Shown here in pieces: positions 13,963 through 21,592 of a stretch of 35,110 nt of DNA. Source of the DNA: a virus; IMG/VR virus record IMGVR_UViG_3300044823_000422, positions 1-35,110 of that record. One strand, 5' to 3'. Numbering within the stretch: the first letter of the stretch is position 1; each line of letters begins with the position of its first letter. The position numbers and the translations under genes are program-made. The notes under the pieces were generated by a model, which saw only the letters and a list, made by a program, of their open reading frames with translations, did not search any database and was not told where the DNA came from.

Positions 13963-14666
13963 ATGCCAAACCCGTCTGTGTCTCCACCTGGTGTGACGCC
14001 CGTAAACATTTCAGCGCCTTTCAGGAAACCGCCAGGCGCAACGGCATTGACCCGCAAAATGCCGACCCCGAATTGTGGCCGGGCCGCGAGTGGTACGAAA
14101 TCCCCTGGTGGCGCAAGAGCGATGCCCAGGCCCGCTTTGTCCGCGCCCATGCCGCCGAGTACACCCACTTCCTGTTTTGCGACAGCTACGATATTTTCTT
14201 TGCCGCCGGCTGGGACGAAATCCTCGCCAAGTACGAAGCCCTGAACAGCCCCATCGTCTTCGGCACCGAACGCTATTGCTGGCCGAAATTGGAACAAGCC
14301 GGACTTTACCCGCCATGCCCGTACCCCACCCGTTTCCTCAACGCCGGCATGTGGCTCGCCACCACCGAACACGCCTTGAAACTGGCCGAAATCCTGGCCG
14401 CGCGGGCCAGGGAAAACGCCGACCCGGCCAAGGTAAACAAACAGTGCGACAGCGGCATTTGCGTTGACCTGTTTTTGTCCAGGCAACTGCCCATCGCCCT
14501 GGACAACAAATGCTCGCTGCTCTACTGCTGCAACATGGATTCGATGGACCATTTAACCCTTGAGAATGGCCGGATCAAGGCGGTGGAAACCGGCGAAAAT
14601 CCCTGCCTGTTCCACGGCAACGGCAATGCCAATGTCAGCAAGCTCTATCCGTGGTTGAAATTATGA
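13959..14666 (+). CDS. PLOD-type glycosyltransferase
   Basis: The 235-residue product shows HFLFCDSYDIFFAAGWDEIL (acidic S-Y-D motif, ~residues 69-88), RFLNAGMWLATTEHA, CDSGICVDLFLSRQL and a late LFHGNGNAN. This order is that of the procollagen galactosyltransferase/lysyl hydroxylase (PLOD) glycosyltransferase domain, a GT-A fold enzyme, as found in many large phages and algae-infecting viruses. In animals it modifies hydroxylysine; in phages the acceptor is usually unknown. It lies between two GT2 paralogs and is coupled on both sides. Confidence 0.75.
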   Translation: MNAKPVCVSTWCDARKHFSAFQETARRNGIDPQNADPELWPGREWYEIPWWRKSDAQARFVRAHAAEYTHFLFCDSYDIFFAAGWDEILAKYEALNSPIVFGTERYCWPKLEQAGLYPPCPYPTRFLNAGMWLATTEHALKLAEILAARARENADPAKVNKQCDSGICVDLFLSRQLPIALDNKCSLLYCCNMDSMDHLTLENGRIKAVETGENPCLFHGNGNANVSKLYPWLKL

Positions 14667-15388
14667 CCGTCGCCGTTTGCAGCCTGTGTTACAACGAACG
14701 CGCCATCCTGCCATTTTTCTTGCGGCACTATGCAACCATTGCCGATGAAATCAACGTCTGGGATGACCACAGCACGGACGGCAGCCGGGATATTTTAAAG
14801 GCCCACCCCAAAGTCGTCCTCCACGACTGGCCGCACAATAACGGCATTGCCGAGGATTATTTCCTCGAACATTGCTACCAGACCTACCCCCAGTTTGCCG
14901 GCCTCGCCGACTGGGTCATGTGGCCGGACCTGGACGAATTCCTTTATCACCCGCAAATGGCTTCGGTCCTGGCCGATGCCAAAAAGGCCGGGCACAAGGT
15001 TTTGGCCAGCCTTGGTTTCAACATGGCCAATCAGGGCTTGCCCCCCGATGACGGCAAGAGTCAGATTTACGACCTGGTCAAACTGGGCGTCCTCGCGCCG
15101 GTTTACGGCAAACCCGTCATCTTCCAACCAGATTCCGCCGTTCGCTGGGATCGGGGCAAACACCATCTGGAAAGTCCCCAGCCGGCCCATGACGCCGGCA
15201 TTAAATTGCTGCATTACCGTTACCTGGGCTACGAATATACCAAGGCCAAGAACGCCAAAAATTACGCCCGCTGCGGCCTCCTGACCGGCGACAAGGGCGC
15301 GGCCTGGTCCTGTTCCCCAAACTACACCGGCGAACATTCCGCCGACTGGTCGGAAAAAATGTTGAAACTGGCCTTCCCGGTGATCTAA
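14663..15388 (+). CDS. GT2-type glycosyltransferase, second copy
   Basis: ATG 14663 is preferred to the in-frame GTG at 14651 because it overlaps the preceding stop as ATGA. The 241-residue product repeats the pattern of 13234: VCSLCYNERAILPFFLRHY, WDDHSTDGS and WVMWPDLDEFLYHP with Asp89-Leu-Asp91. It continues KLLHYRYLGYEYTKAKNAKN, matching KLLHYRCLGMDYLRQRHERN of its paralog. Clear local duplication has therefore occurred, with the PLOD-type gene between the copies. Its stop is followed by 12 bases before a small gene. Confidence 0.85.
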   Translation: MTVAVCSLCYNERAILPFFLRHYATIADEINVWDDHSTDGSRDILKAHPKVVLHDWPHNNGIAEDYFLEHCYQTYPQFAGLADWVMWPDLDEFLYHPQMASVLADAKKAGHKVLASLGFNMANQGLPPDDGKSQIYDLVKLGVLAPVYGKPVIFQPDSAVRWDRGKHHLESPQPAHDAGIKLLHYRYLGYEYTKAKNAKNYARCGLLTGDKGAAWSCSPNYTGEHSADWSEKMLKLAFPVI

Positions 15389-15400
15389 CCTCTCACCACC

Positions 15401-15604
15401 ATGAGAACATTTAAATTGGATTGCGTTGACTGGAATGAGATACACGTAAAATTTAACGTGTTTGATCCGCGTGGTGCGGCTTGCGGCTTGCTGACCATCA
15501 GCCGCGCGGACGTAATTAACTTTGTCAAATATAGTTGGAAAGGCAACATCTTCTGGCACGGCAAGATGCCGGAAGATGTCGTCATGTCCGCACATGGATT
15601 ATGA
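15401..15604 (+). CDS. small protein in the cassette, unknown function
   Basis: The 67-residue product (MRTFKLDCVDWNEIHVKFNV onward) looks like a small alpha/beta protein with a KGNIFWHGKMPED segment. It is preceded by CTCACCACC and overlaps the next gene as ATGA (15601-15604). No domain is recognised. Its position within the coupled cassette makes it likely to be real. Confidence 0.6.
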   Translation: MRTFKLDCVDWNEIHVKFNVFDPRGAACGLLTISRADVINFVKYSWKGNIFWHGKMPEDVVMSAHGL

Positions 15605-16242
15605 TTATCGTTTCCTCCTTCCGCCCCTTTGAAACCTGTTCCAACATCGTCTGGTTGCAACAGGAAGCCGCCAACCGTTCCTGGGTCCGCCTCTTTGACC
15701 GGATTTTTTATTTCAACCATTCCGACACCCGCATGAAGTCCGCCAAAACCGCCTTCCTCCCCACCAACGGCAAACCGGCCATCAAAAAACTGGCCGCGTT
15801 TTGTGGCGGACTCAACGACTGGTCCTGCCTCGTCAATGCCGACATCGTCATCCCCCAAAACTTTCGCCGCGTCGAAGAAGCCTTGCGGGGCCAGCCCGCC
15901 GGCTGCGCCGTCAGCCGGCGTTACACCCTGCCTGCCGATGGCGACACCGCCACCGCCCGCCTCACCGACCTGGGCCTGGACTTCTTTGCCGCCACCAACA
16001 CCGTCTGGAAAGCTGTCGCCGAAAAAATCCCCGAAGGGTTCTGTTTGGGCCGCACGAAATGGGACAACTGGGTGCTCAACTTTTTCATGGCCGAATTCGG
16101 CAACCATTGTTACGACCTCACCAACTCCCGCGTCGTGTTCCATCCCATGCACGAGGACCGGGCCGACCAGAACTGGGACTATCCCAAAGACGATCCCTAC
16201 CTCAACAAAAACAACTGGCCCTTCCACGCCATTGAAATATGA
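15601..16242 (+). CDS. glycosyltransferase-like protein
   Basis: The 213-residue product begins MIIVSSFRPFE and contains SCLVNADIVIPQNFRRVEEA, where NADI takes the place of a DXD motif (~residue 78). It then has AVSRRYTLPADG and DLGLDFFAATNTVWKAVAEK. The pattern is that of short GT-A-like proteins that describe a sugar-binding strand-helix unit. Length is short for a complete transferase, so it could be a minimal or helper enzyme. It is coupled on both sides and is the last glycosyltransferase-like gene in the cassette. Confidence 0.6.
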   Translation: MIIVSSFRPFETCSNIVWLQQEAANRSWVRLFDRIFYFNHSDTRMKSAKTAFLPTNGKPAIKKLAAFCGGLNDWSCLVNADIVIPQNFRRVEEALRGQPAGCAVSRRYTLPADGDTATARLTDLGLDFFAATNTVWKAVAEKIPEGFCLGRTKWDNWVLNFFMAEFGNHCYDLTNSRVVFHPMHEDRADQNWDYPKDDPYLNKNNWPFHAIEI

Positions 16243-16646
16243 AATTGCGCCCCTTGGTTTTAACCGAAACTGAACGCGCCCTGATCCGTCAGGTCATTGA
16301 CCATGCCGCACATCACGTCCTCAATCGCTCACGAATTGAAAAAATAATCGCCGGAAAAGAAGAACCCCCCGGCAATACCCCGGAATTTACTTGCGTTATT
16401 CCACTGGGTTATCGGTGCGTTTTTACTTTGGAGGAACAGCCCCCCGGCATTTGCCGACACTTATCCATCAGTGTGTTGGGTGAGGGAGCCGCGCCGAATC
16501 CCGAAGCCGTTGAAGCCTTGGCCACCGAATTCGGTTTCCGGGGCGGGTTGACGGAAATGGACGCCGTTTATCCCGAAACAATTGCCAAAAACAAATGTGC
16601 GGTCAACTTGGTGCAATCATTTGATGCAATCAGAAATGTTTCGTGA
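16239..16646 (+). CDS. conserved-type phage protein, unknown function
   Basis: The 135-residue product has a helical N-terminus (RALIRQVIDHAAHHVLNR) followed by CVIPLGYRCVFTLEEQPPG, CRHLSISVLGEG and a helix-strand end. I recall this arrangement (IPxGYRxVFTxExQPxGxxRHLSxS) from unnamed phage proteins near structural genes; no function is known. It is coupled to the glycosyltransferase-like gene upstream by ATGA and to the next gene by GTGA. Confidence 0.65.
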   Translation: MKLRPLVLTETERALIRQVIDHAAHHVLNRSRIEKIIAGKEEPPGNTPEFTCVIPLGYRCVFTLEEQPPGICRHLSISVLGEGAAPNPEAVEALATEFGFRGGLTEMDAVYPETIAKNKCAVNLVQSFDAIRNVS

Positions 16647-16990
16647 AAGTCCTGGGTAAAATCTTTCCTGCCTCTATGGATGTTGCTTTCGCCACCGGGT
16701 ACATCCATTTTATTACGCCCCAGGGCGTAGATGGCTTGGTCAAGGTTCGCGCCCCCCGGCTGGACATCCTTTTTATTGGCACGAGTCATCCCGGCTCTGG
16801 CCAGTTCCGCCACTTCATCAAACAAGCCAAAACCGAATTCGACACCATCTGTATCTGGGAAATCTGGTCCGACCTTTTAATGATCATCCTGCCCCGTTAC
16901 GGCTTCGAGCCGACCACAGACGTTCAGGATGGCGTGCATCTCACCGGCTTCCGCTGGGATAAACCTTCACAAGTCCCATTGGTCCCATAA
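16643..16990 (+). CDS. GNAT-like small protein, unknown function
   Basis: GTG 16643 shares GTGA with the previous stop and gives 115 residues. The region IGTSHPGSGQFRHFIKQAKT is reminiscent of the acetyl-CoA-binding turn of GNAT proteins, and ILPRYGFEPT resembles their late RxGF motif; the fold assignment is tentative. The C-terminal residues (QVPLVP) and the stop codon are encoded by GTCCCAT 9-mer repeat units. It is the last gene before the portal promoter. Confidence 0.6.
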   Translation: MKVLGKIFPASMDVAFATGYIHFITPQGVDGLVKVRAPRLDILFIGTSHPGSGQFRHFIKQAKTEFDTICIWEIWSDLLMIILPRYGFEPTTDVQDGVHLTGFRWDKPSQVPLVP

Positions 16991-17006
16991 GTCCCATAAG
17001 TCCCAT
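16971..17006 (+). repeat. tandem 9-mer repeat, four units
   Basis: Four consecutive 9-base units of the form (AA/TG)GTCCCAT occur, three of them identical (AAGTCCCAT). The second unit supplies the TAA stop of the upstream gene. The same unit recurs at 25612-25638, also at an operon end. Confidence 0.85.
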
Positions 17007-17019
17007 CTTCCGCCACCCC

Positions 17020-17047
17020 TTGACGTATAACTGTTCCCCGTTATCGT
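17020..17047 (+). promoter_or_regulatory. promoter of the portal operon
   Basis: TTGACG (17020-17025), a 16-base spacer and TATCGT (17042-17047) are followed after six bases by the GTG at 17054. Two direct CGTTA half-sites (17040 and 17045) flank the -10. The spacing to the start again implies a leaderless or nearly leaderless message. The -10 is weak for sigma70, so a phage regulator may be involved. Confidence 0.6.
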
Positions 17048-17053
17048 TAAAGA

Positions 17054-19441
17054 GTGGAATTCACCCATGCTCAAGCCGTCGAGCAAGTAGTCTGGCAAAT
17101 GCGTTTGGCCGACTGGCCACGCGCCCAAAATCGCGCCCGGATCAACAATCTGGCCAATGGCTGGCCCCCCTACGACGAGGCCGAAGTCGCCGCCAACAAG
17201 ATCGCCGTCAACTACAACGACCTCTCCCTTTCCAACATTTCCCACGCCGCCCGCCGCCAGTTGTCCAATGCCCTCATCACCCCCGACCCGCTGTTCACCG
17301 TGGAACTCGATTACGGCCCGGTCTGGCAGCGCCGCGATTGGGCCGGCATCATCCAATCCAAGCTCAATCGCATCATCCGGGGTTCATTGCCTTACCTCGA
17401 AACCCGCCGTAGCGTCTTTGCCCTGTTGTCCCTGCACGGCATCGCCCCGTCCTCTTGGGAAGATACTCATGCCTGGTGTCCCGAAGCCGATGGCGTCGAA
17501 GATATTCTCGTCCCCTCCAACACCCTGCTCTCGCTCAAAAATCTCCCCTTCCTCGCCCGCTTCCGTCAATACACCGGACGCGAGTTGTGGGAAATGACCC
17601 ACCGGCCCCAGGTGGACCCCGGCTGGAACGTGTCCCTCGTCGAAAAGGCGGTCAAGTGGGTGGACCAACAGGCCAAACAACTTCTCTCCGCCTCCTGGCC
17701 GGAAACCTGGTCCCCGGAAAAAATGGAGGAACGCATCAAACAGGACGGCGGCCTCTATTCGTCCGATGCCATCCCCACCGTGGATTGCTTTGAATTCCTG
17801 TATTGGAATGATGAGGGAAAACACTCCGGCTGGCGCAAAAAAATCATCCTCGATGCCTGGGGCGAACCCGGCGTCGGCGGCGTGGGCGGTATAAGCATTA
17901 ACACGAGCGGCAGTAAAACCCCCGGCAAGTACGGCGTGTGGAATTTTGACAAGTCGGAATTCCTTTACGATTCCGAGGAACGCGCCAACCCGGTTTTTTG
18001 CGAGAAGCTCAACCAGACCGTCCATTTTCAGTTTGCCGATTGTTCCTGTGTCGCCCCGTTCCGTTATCACAGCGTCCGCTCCCTGGGCTTTTTGCTCTAC
18101 TCCATCTGTCACCTGCAAAACCGCCTCAACTGCAAGTTCGACGAAGCCACCTTTGAATCCCTCATGCAGTATTTCCGCGTCACCAATTCTGCCGACGCCG
18201 AACGCGCCTGGAAAGTGGACCTCACGGATAAAAAAGCCCTGCCCGATGGTTTGCAATTTGTCAAACGCGATGAGCGGTGGGAAGTGGATGCGCAGCTCAT
18301 CACGATGGCCCTCCAAAAAAACCGGCAGATGATGGCCGATAATTCCGCCTCGTTTACCCAGGACTATGACCTGGAACAGGGCGAGAACGAAACCGCCACC
18401 CGCACGATGGCCAAGGTCAACACCAGCGCCGCCCTCGTCAGCGGCATGTTGAGCCAGGCTTACAACTACCAGAAATTCCAGTACGACGAAATCTGCCGCC
18501 GCTTCTGCCTCCGCAATTCCCGCGATCCCGACGTGCGCAAATTCCGGCTGTCCATTTTGCGGGCCGGCATCCCGGAAGAAGCCCTGAACATTGACCGTTG
18601 GAACGTCCAGCCCGTCCGGGTCATGGGGGCCGGCAATAAAATGCTCCAATCCGCCATGATGGATAAAATCATGGTGCTCTACTACAACAAGCTTGATCCG
18701 TCCGCCCAGCGCCATTTCTTGCGCCTCGGCCTCGCCGTCACCACCGACGATTACGAACTCGCCCGCCAATCCATCCCTGACGAGCCGGTGATTAGCGATT
18801 CGGTCCACGACGCCGAACTGGCTGCCGCCGCCCTCTTAATGGGCCTGCCCGTCTCGCTCAAGGAAGGCGTCAACCATGCCGAGTACGTCGAACGCCTCTT
18901 GCTGGCCCTGGCCATCAAGACCCAGCAAATCGGCAAGCGCGGCACCCCCATCACCCCGGACGAACTTAACGGCCTGCAAAACCTGGCCGGGGAATCCATC
19001 CAGGGCCAGCCCATCCCCGGCAATGGCGTGCGCAATCACCTGACCCTCCTGGCCGAAGACGAAAAGCCGCTGCACGTCAAGGGCGTGCCCCCGGATCATT
19101 CCGTCAAGGAAAAGGTCAAGAAATACTCCGATGCCCTCGCCAAAGTGATGAACCAGGTCAAGGCCCTCGCGCAACGCGCCGCCCAGGCCGCCCAGAAACA
19201 AAAAGGCCGGAACGGCGGCGGACTCGACCCCGAAACCGCCACCAAACTGCAAGGCCAGATGATCCTGAACAAGGCCAAGGCGGACAACGCGCGCGAGTCA
19301 CACGCCCAGCGTACCGCCCAGCGCCAGATTCAATTCGAGCAGCAGATGCAACAGGACGCCCAGAAACATGTACAGGACCTTGCCGCCGACCGGATGGAAC
19401 AAATGTTCAAGTATGGCAATAACGATGCCTCAACCAACTAA
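17054..19441 (+). CDS. phage portal protein
   Basis: The 795-residue product is the right size for a podovirus-type (P22-like) portal. It has an early RxxNLANGWPPYDE segment, NKIAVNYNDLSLSNISHAAR, a central core with FRYHSVRSLGFLLYSICHLQ and NRLNCKFDEATFESLM, and a helical C-terminal region rich in Q, A and K (~residues 680-795) fitting the barrel/crown. Portals form the dodecameric gate for DNA packaging. GTG 17054 is the first start after the promoter. The TAA stop runs directly into CTCAACC repeats. Neighbouring head genes support the call. Confidence 0.8.
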   Translation: MEFTHAQAVEQVVWQMRLADWPRAQNRARINNLANGWPPYDEAEVAANKIAVNYNDLSLSNISHAARRQLSNALITPDPLFTVELDYGPVWQRRDWAGIIQSKLNRIIRGSLPYLETRRSVFALLSLHGIAPSSWEDTHAWCPEADGVEDILVPSNTLLSLKNLPFLARFRQYTGRELWEMTHRPQVDPGWNVSLVEKAVKWVDQQAKQLLSASWPETWSPEKMEERIKQDGGLYSSDAIPTVDCFEFLYWNDEGKHSGWRKKIILDAWGEPGVGGVGGISINTSGSKTPGKYGVWNFDKSEFLYDSEERANPVFCEKLNQTVHFQFADCSCVAPFRYHSVRSLGFLLYSICHLQNRLNCKFDEATFESLMQYFRVTNSADAERAWKVDLTDKKALPDGLQFVKRDERWEVDAQLITMALQKNRQMMADNSASFTQDYDLEQGENETATRTMAKVNTSAALVSGMLSQAYNYQKFQYDEICRRFCLRNSRDPDVRKFRLSILRAGIPEEALNIDRWNVQPVRVMGAGNKMLQSAMMDKIMVLYYNKLDPSAQRHFLRLGLAVTTDDYELARQSIPDEPVISDSVHDAELAAAALLMGLPVSLKEGVNHAEYVERLLLALAIKTQQIGKRGTPITPDELNGLQNLAGESIQGQPIPGNGVRNHLTLLAEDEKPLHVKGVPPDHSVKEKVKKYSDALAKVMNQVKALAQRAAQAAQKQKGRNGGGLDPETATKLQGQMILNKAKADNARESHAQRTAQRQIQFEQQMQQDAQKHVQDLAADRMEQMFKYGNNDASTN

Positions 19442-19475
19442 AACCCTCAACCACCAACCCTCAACCCTCAACCAC
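19442..19475 (+). repeat. CTCAACC heptamer tract
   Basis: Imperfect CCCTCAA/CTCAACC units fill the gap from the portal stop codon to the next start. It is one of seven such tracts in the window. Confidence 0.85.
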
Positions 19476-19476
19476 T

Positions 19477-19893
19477 TTGGAACTGACGCCTCAACAAATT
19501 GACGAGATTCGCACCCGGGCCGAGATTGAGCGGAAGGTAAAAGCTTCATTCGTGACCATGCCCCACGAGGCAACCGAAAAGCTCGCCTTGTCCCAGCACC
19601 CCCCCGTCTTTCAGCAGACCCAGCCGGTCCCGCCCCTGATCCGCAATGTCCAGTCACAAATCACCAAAGCCGCCCCGCCGCATTCCCCCTCTCCGGGGGG
19701 AGAGGGCCGGGGTGAGGGCGGGCGTAAGGAACAACCTCCCGCACCCCCACCAACCACTCAGCCCGCCGTCATTCCCGTTGCTCCTGCCCCAAAAGGTGAC
19801 GTTAAAGAAATCCCGCAACCACTGAAAAAAAGCAAAATCGCCGGGGGGGAGGGCGGCCGTACCCCAAAACGCAAACGTCACGTCCTGCCATGA
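19477..19893 (+). CDS. low-complexity protein containing an in-frame REP-like repeat
   Basis: The frame opens with TTG 19477 (ELTPQQIDEIRTRAEIERK, helical) and gives 138 residues; a later start is possible. The middle is proline-rich and holds HSPSPGGEGRGEGGRKEQPP, encoded by a 59-bp GC-rich palindromic element (19683-19741) also found in the scaffold-like gene. The C-terminus is basic (LKKSKIAGGEGGRTPKRKRH). The helical head and basic tail suggest a flexible linker or nucleic-acid-binding protein next to the portal; this is inference. It ends in an ATGA overlap. Confidence 0.6.
   Translation: MELTPQQIDEIRTRAEIERKVKASFVTMPHEATEKLALSQHPPVFQQTQPVPPLIRNVQSQITKAAPPHSPSPGGEGRGEGGRKEQPPAPPPTTQPAVIPVAPAPKGDVKEIPQPLKKSKIAGGEGGRTPKRKRHVLP
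19683..19741 (+). repeat. 59-bp REP-like element, copy 1
   Basis: This block contains CCCCCTCTCCGGGGGGAGAGG, a strong hairpin, followed by a GGTGAGGGCG tail. It is identical to 23556-23614 except for one base. It is read through in frame as SPSPGGEGRGEGGRKEQPP. Similar palindromes are widespread in some bacterial genomes. Confidence 0.8.
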
Positions 19894-20267
19894 ACATCAC
19901 CATCAAAGTCATCCCCCACACGGAACAACGCTACCCCACCGCAGGGGATTGGTTCTATAACGGTCAGGATTTGGAAATTCACGTTTCTAAATTGTCCGAC
20001 TGGCGGCATGAAATGCTCGTCGCCGTCCACGAACTTTACGAGGCGTTGCTCTGTGAACACGATGGCGTCACCCAACAGGCCGTGGACGATTTCGATAAAG
20101 CGTATGAAGCCAACCGGGACCGCGACGACGACTCCGAACCCGGCGACTCCCCGAAAGCCCCCTATCGCCGGCAACATTTCCGCGCCACCAACATTGAACG
20201 CCAGATGGCCGATGCCCTCGACGTGAATTGGCAGGAATATGAGGCCGAATTAAACGCCCTGCCTTGA
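19890..20267 (+). CDS. HELYE-motif conserved phage protein
   Basis: The 125-residue product contains DWRHEMLVAVHELYEALLCE with HELYE (~residues 47-51), suggesting a short metal-binding or protease-like motif; the second metal ligand is not certain. I recall such proteins (W-x2-E-x-LVAxHEL-x-E...FDxxYE) from many phages near head genes, function unknown. The sequence DDFDKAYEANRDRDDDSEPG follows, then a basic end. The start is coupled to the previous gene by ATGA. Confidence 0.65.
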   Translation: MNITIKVIPHTEQRYPTAGDWFYNGQDLEIHVSKLSDWRHEMLVAVHELYEALLCEHDGVTQQAVDDFDKAYEANRDRDDDSEPGDSPKAPYRRQHFRATNIERQMADALDVNWQEYEAELNALP

Positions 20268-20281
20268 TTCGTCCCATCCCC

Positions 20282-21592
20282 ATGCCCGAAGATTTTTCCA
20301 GCAAAACCTGTCTCGTCTTTGACCACGGCTTCTTCCTCCCCCTGGCCCGCCGCCTCGCTGAATCCTTTGGCCGGGTACTCTACTACACCCCTTGGGAAAA
20401 GGGTTACCCGATCCTGAACGAAGGCATCATCGGGGCCGGGTTTGGCGACCTCATCCGCTGTAACGATTTCTGGCCGCTCAAAAAGAGCATTGACCTGTTT
20501 GTGTTCCCGGACATTTATCATGCCGGCTTGCAGGCCGAATTGCGGTCCCAGGGCTGTCGCGTCTGGGGGGCCGGGGCCGGAATGAAACTGGAACTCGACC
20601 GCGAATTTTTCCTGAAAAAACTGGACGAGCTTGGCCTGGCCGTCGCGCCCCACAAACGCATCGTGGGCCTCACCGCCCTGGCGGAATACCTCAAGGACAA
20701 AACCGACCAGTACATCAAAGTCTCCCTGTGGCGCGGGTCCTGGGAAACCAAACACTGGCGTAGCTGGGCGGAAGATGCCGACAAACTGGACCTCTGGGCC
20801 GTGCGCCTGGGCGGCCTCAAGGAACACGTCCCCTTTCTCGTGTTCAGCGAAATCAAAACCAAACTCGAAATCGGCGGCGATACCTACTCTGTGCATGGAC
20901 AATGGCCGGCCTTTATGTTACACGGCATTGAAAAAAAAGATGAAGCCTACTTTGCCGCCGTCACGCCCCGGCGCGAAATGCCAGAAGAACTTACGCATAT
21001 TCTGGATTCATTTGCGCCCTTTCTGGCCGAGAATCGTTATGCGGCCCAGTGGTCTATGGAAGTCCGCGTCACGGACGACGAAGCTTTCTTCATTGATGCC
21101 ACCACGCGCGGCGGCCTGCCCTCCACCGCCTCTTTCCTGAGTGCCAAAAACATTCCCGAAGTCCTCTACCACGGCGCGGACGGGGACCTCGTTGAAATTG
21201 ATTACGGCTACAAGTTTTCCGCCGAGTGCATGGTTAAAATCCACGGCGAACCGGATGCCTGGGCCTCGATGATCCTGCCCCCGGAACTTGATCCCTGGTT
21301 CAAGGTGTCGGATTGTTGCCAACTGGACGGCAAGCTTTGGTTCCCCTCGGACGGCAACAAACCCATTGAAGAAACCGGCTGGCTCGTCGCCCTCGGGGAC
21401 ACCCCCACCGAAGTCGCCCGCAAAATGAACGAACTGGCCGACCAACTGCCCGATGGGGCCGAAGCCAGCGTTGAGAGCCTGGCCGATATCCTCCGCGAAA
21501 TCACCGCCGAGGAAGAAGCCGGCATCAAGTTCACCGACCAGGAAATCCCCCCGCCCGAAATCGTCCTCGAAACCTCAACGGTCGGCGAGTAG
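20282..21592 (+). CDS. ATP-grasp domain protein
   Basis: I prefer ATG 20282 over the in-frame TTG at 20264 that would overlap the previous stop. The 436-residue product reads CLVFDHGFFLPLARRLAESF then VWGAGAGMKLELDREFFLKK, typical of the ATP-grasp region around the central helix. It has VSLWRGSWETKHW in place of the Lys/Gly-rich strand, and later YAAQWSMEVRVTDDEAFFID, TTRGGLPS. This is close to phage proteins labelled phosphoribosylglycinamide synthetase C-domain-like. ATP-grasp enzymes ligate a carboxylate to an amine or similar nucleophile; the substrate here is unknown. It lies in the head module. Its end overlaps the minus-strand neighbour by 18 bases. Confidence 0.7.
   Translation: MPEDFSSKTCLVFDHGFFLPLARRLAESFGRVLYYTPWEKGYPILNEGIIGAGFGDLIRCNDFWPLKKSIDLFVFPDIYHAGLQAELRSQGCRVWGAGAGMKLELDREFFLKKLDELGLAVAPHKRIVGLTALAEYLKDKTDQYIKVSLWRGSWETKHWRSWAEDADKLDLWAVRLGGLKEHVPFLVFSEIKTKLEIGGDTYSVHGQWPAFMLHGIEKKDEAYFAAVTPRREMPEELTHILDSFAPFLAENRYAAQWSMEVRVTDDEAFFIDATTRGGLPSTASFLSAKNIPEVLYHGADGDLVEIDYGYKFSAECMVKIHGEPDAWASMILPPELDPWFKVSDCCQLDGKLWFPSDGNKPIEETGWLVALGDTPTEVARKMNELADQLPDGAEASVESLADILREITAEEEAGIKFTDQEIPPPEIVLETSTVGE

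Noticed and set aside
17054-17100. ATG inside the portal gene N-terminus as the start
   Set aside because: GTG 17054 is the first start six bases after the -10 box and its N-terminal residues look like normal coding sequence.
17384-18808. Long open frame of 474 codons on the minus strand
   Set aside because: It is antisense to the portal gene, which has clear protein-like sequence; the reverse frame is low complexity with no recognisable fold.
19683-19741. Insertion sequence end
   Set aside because: No transposase gene or target-site duplication is visible; it is a short palindromic repeat only.
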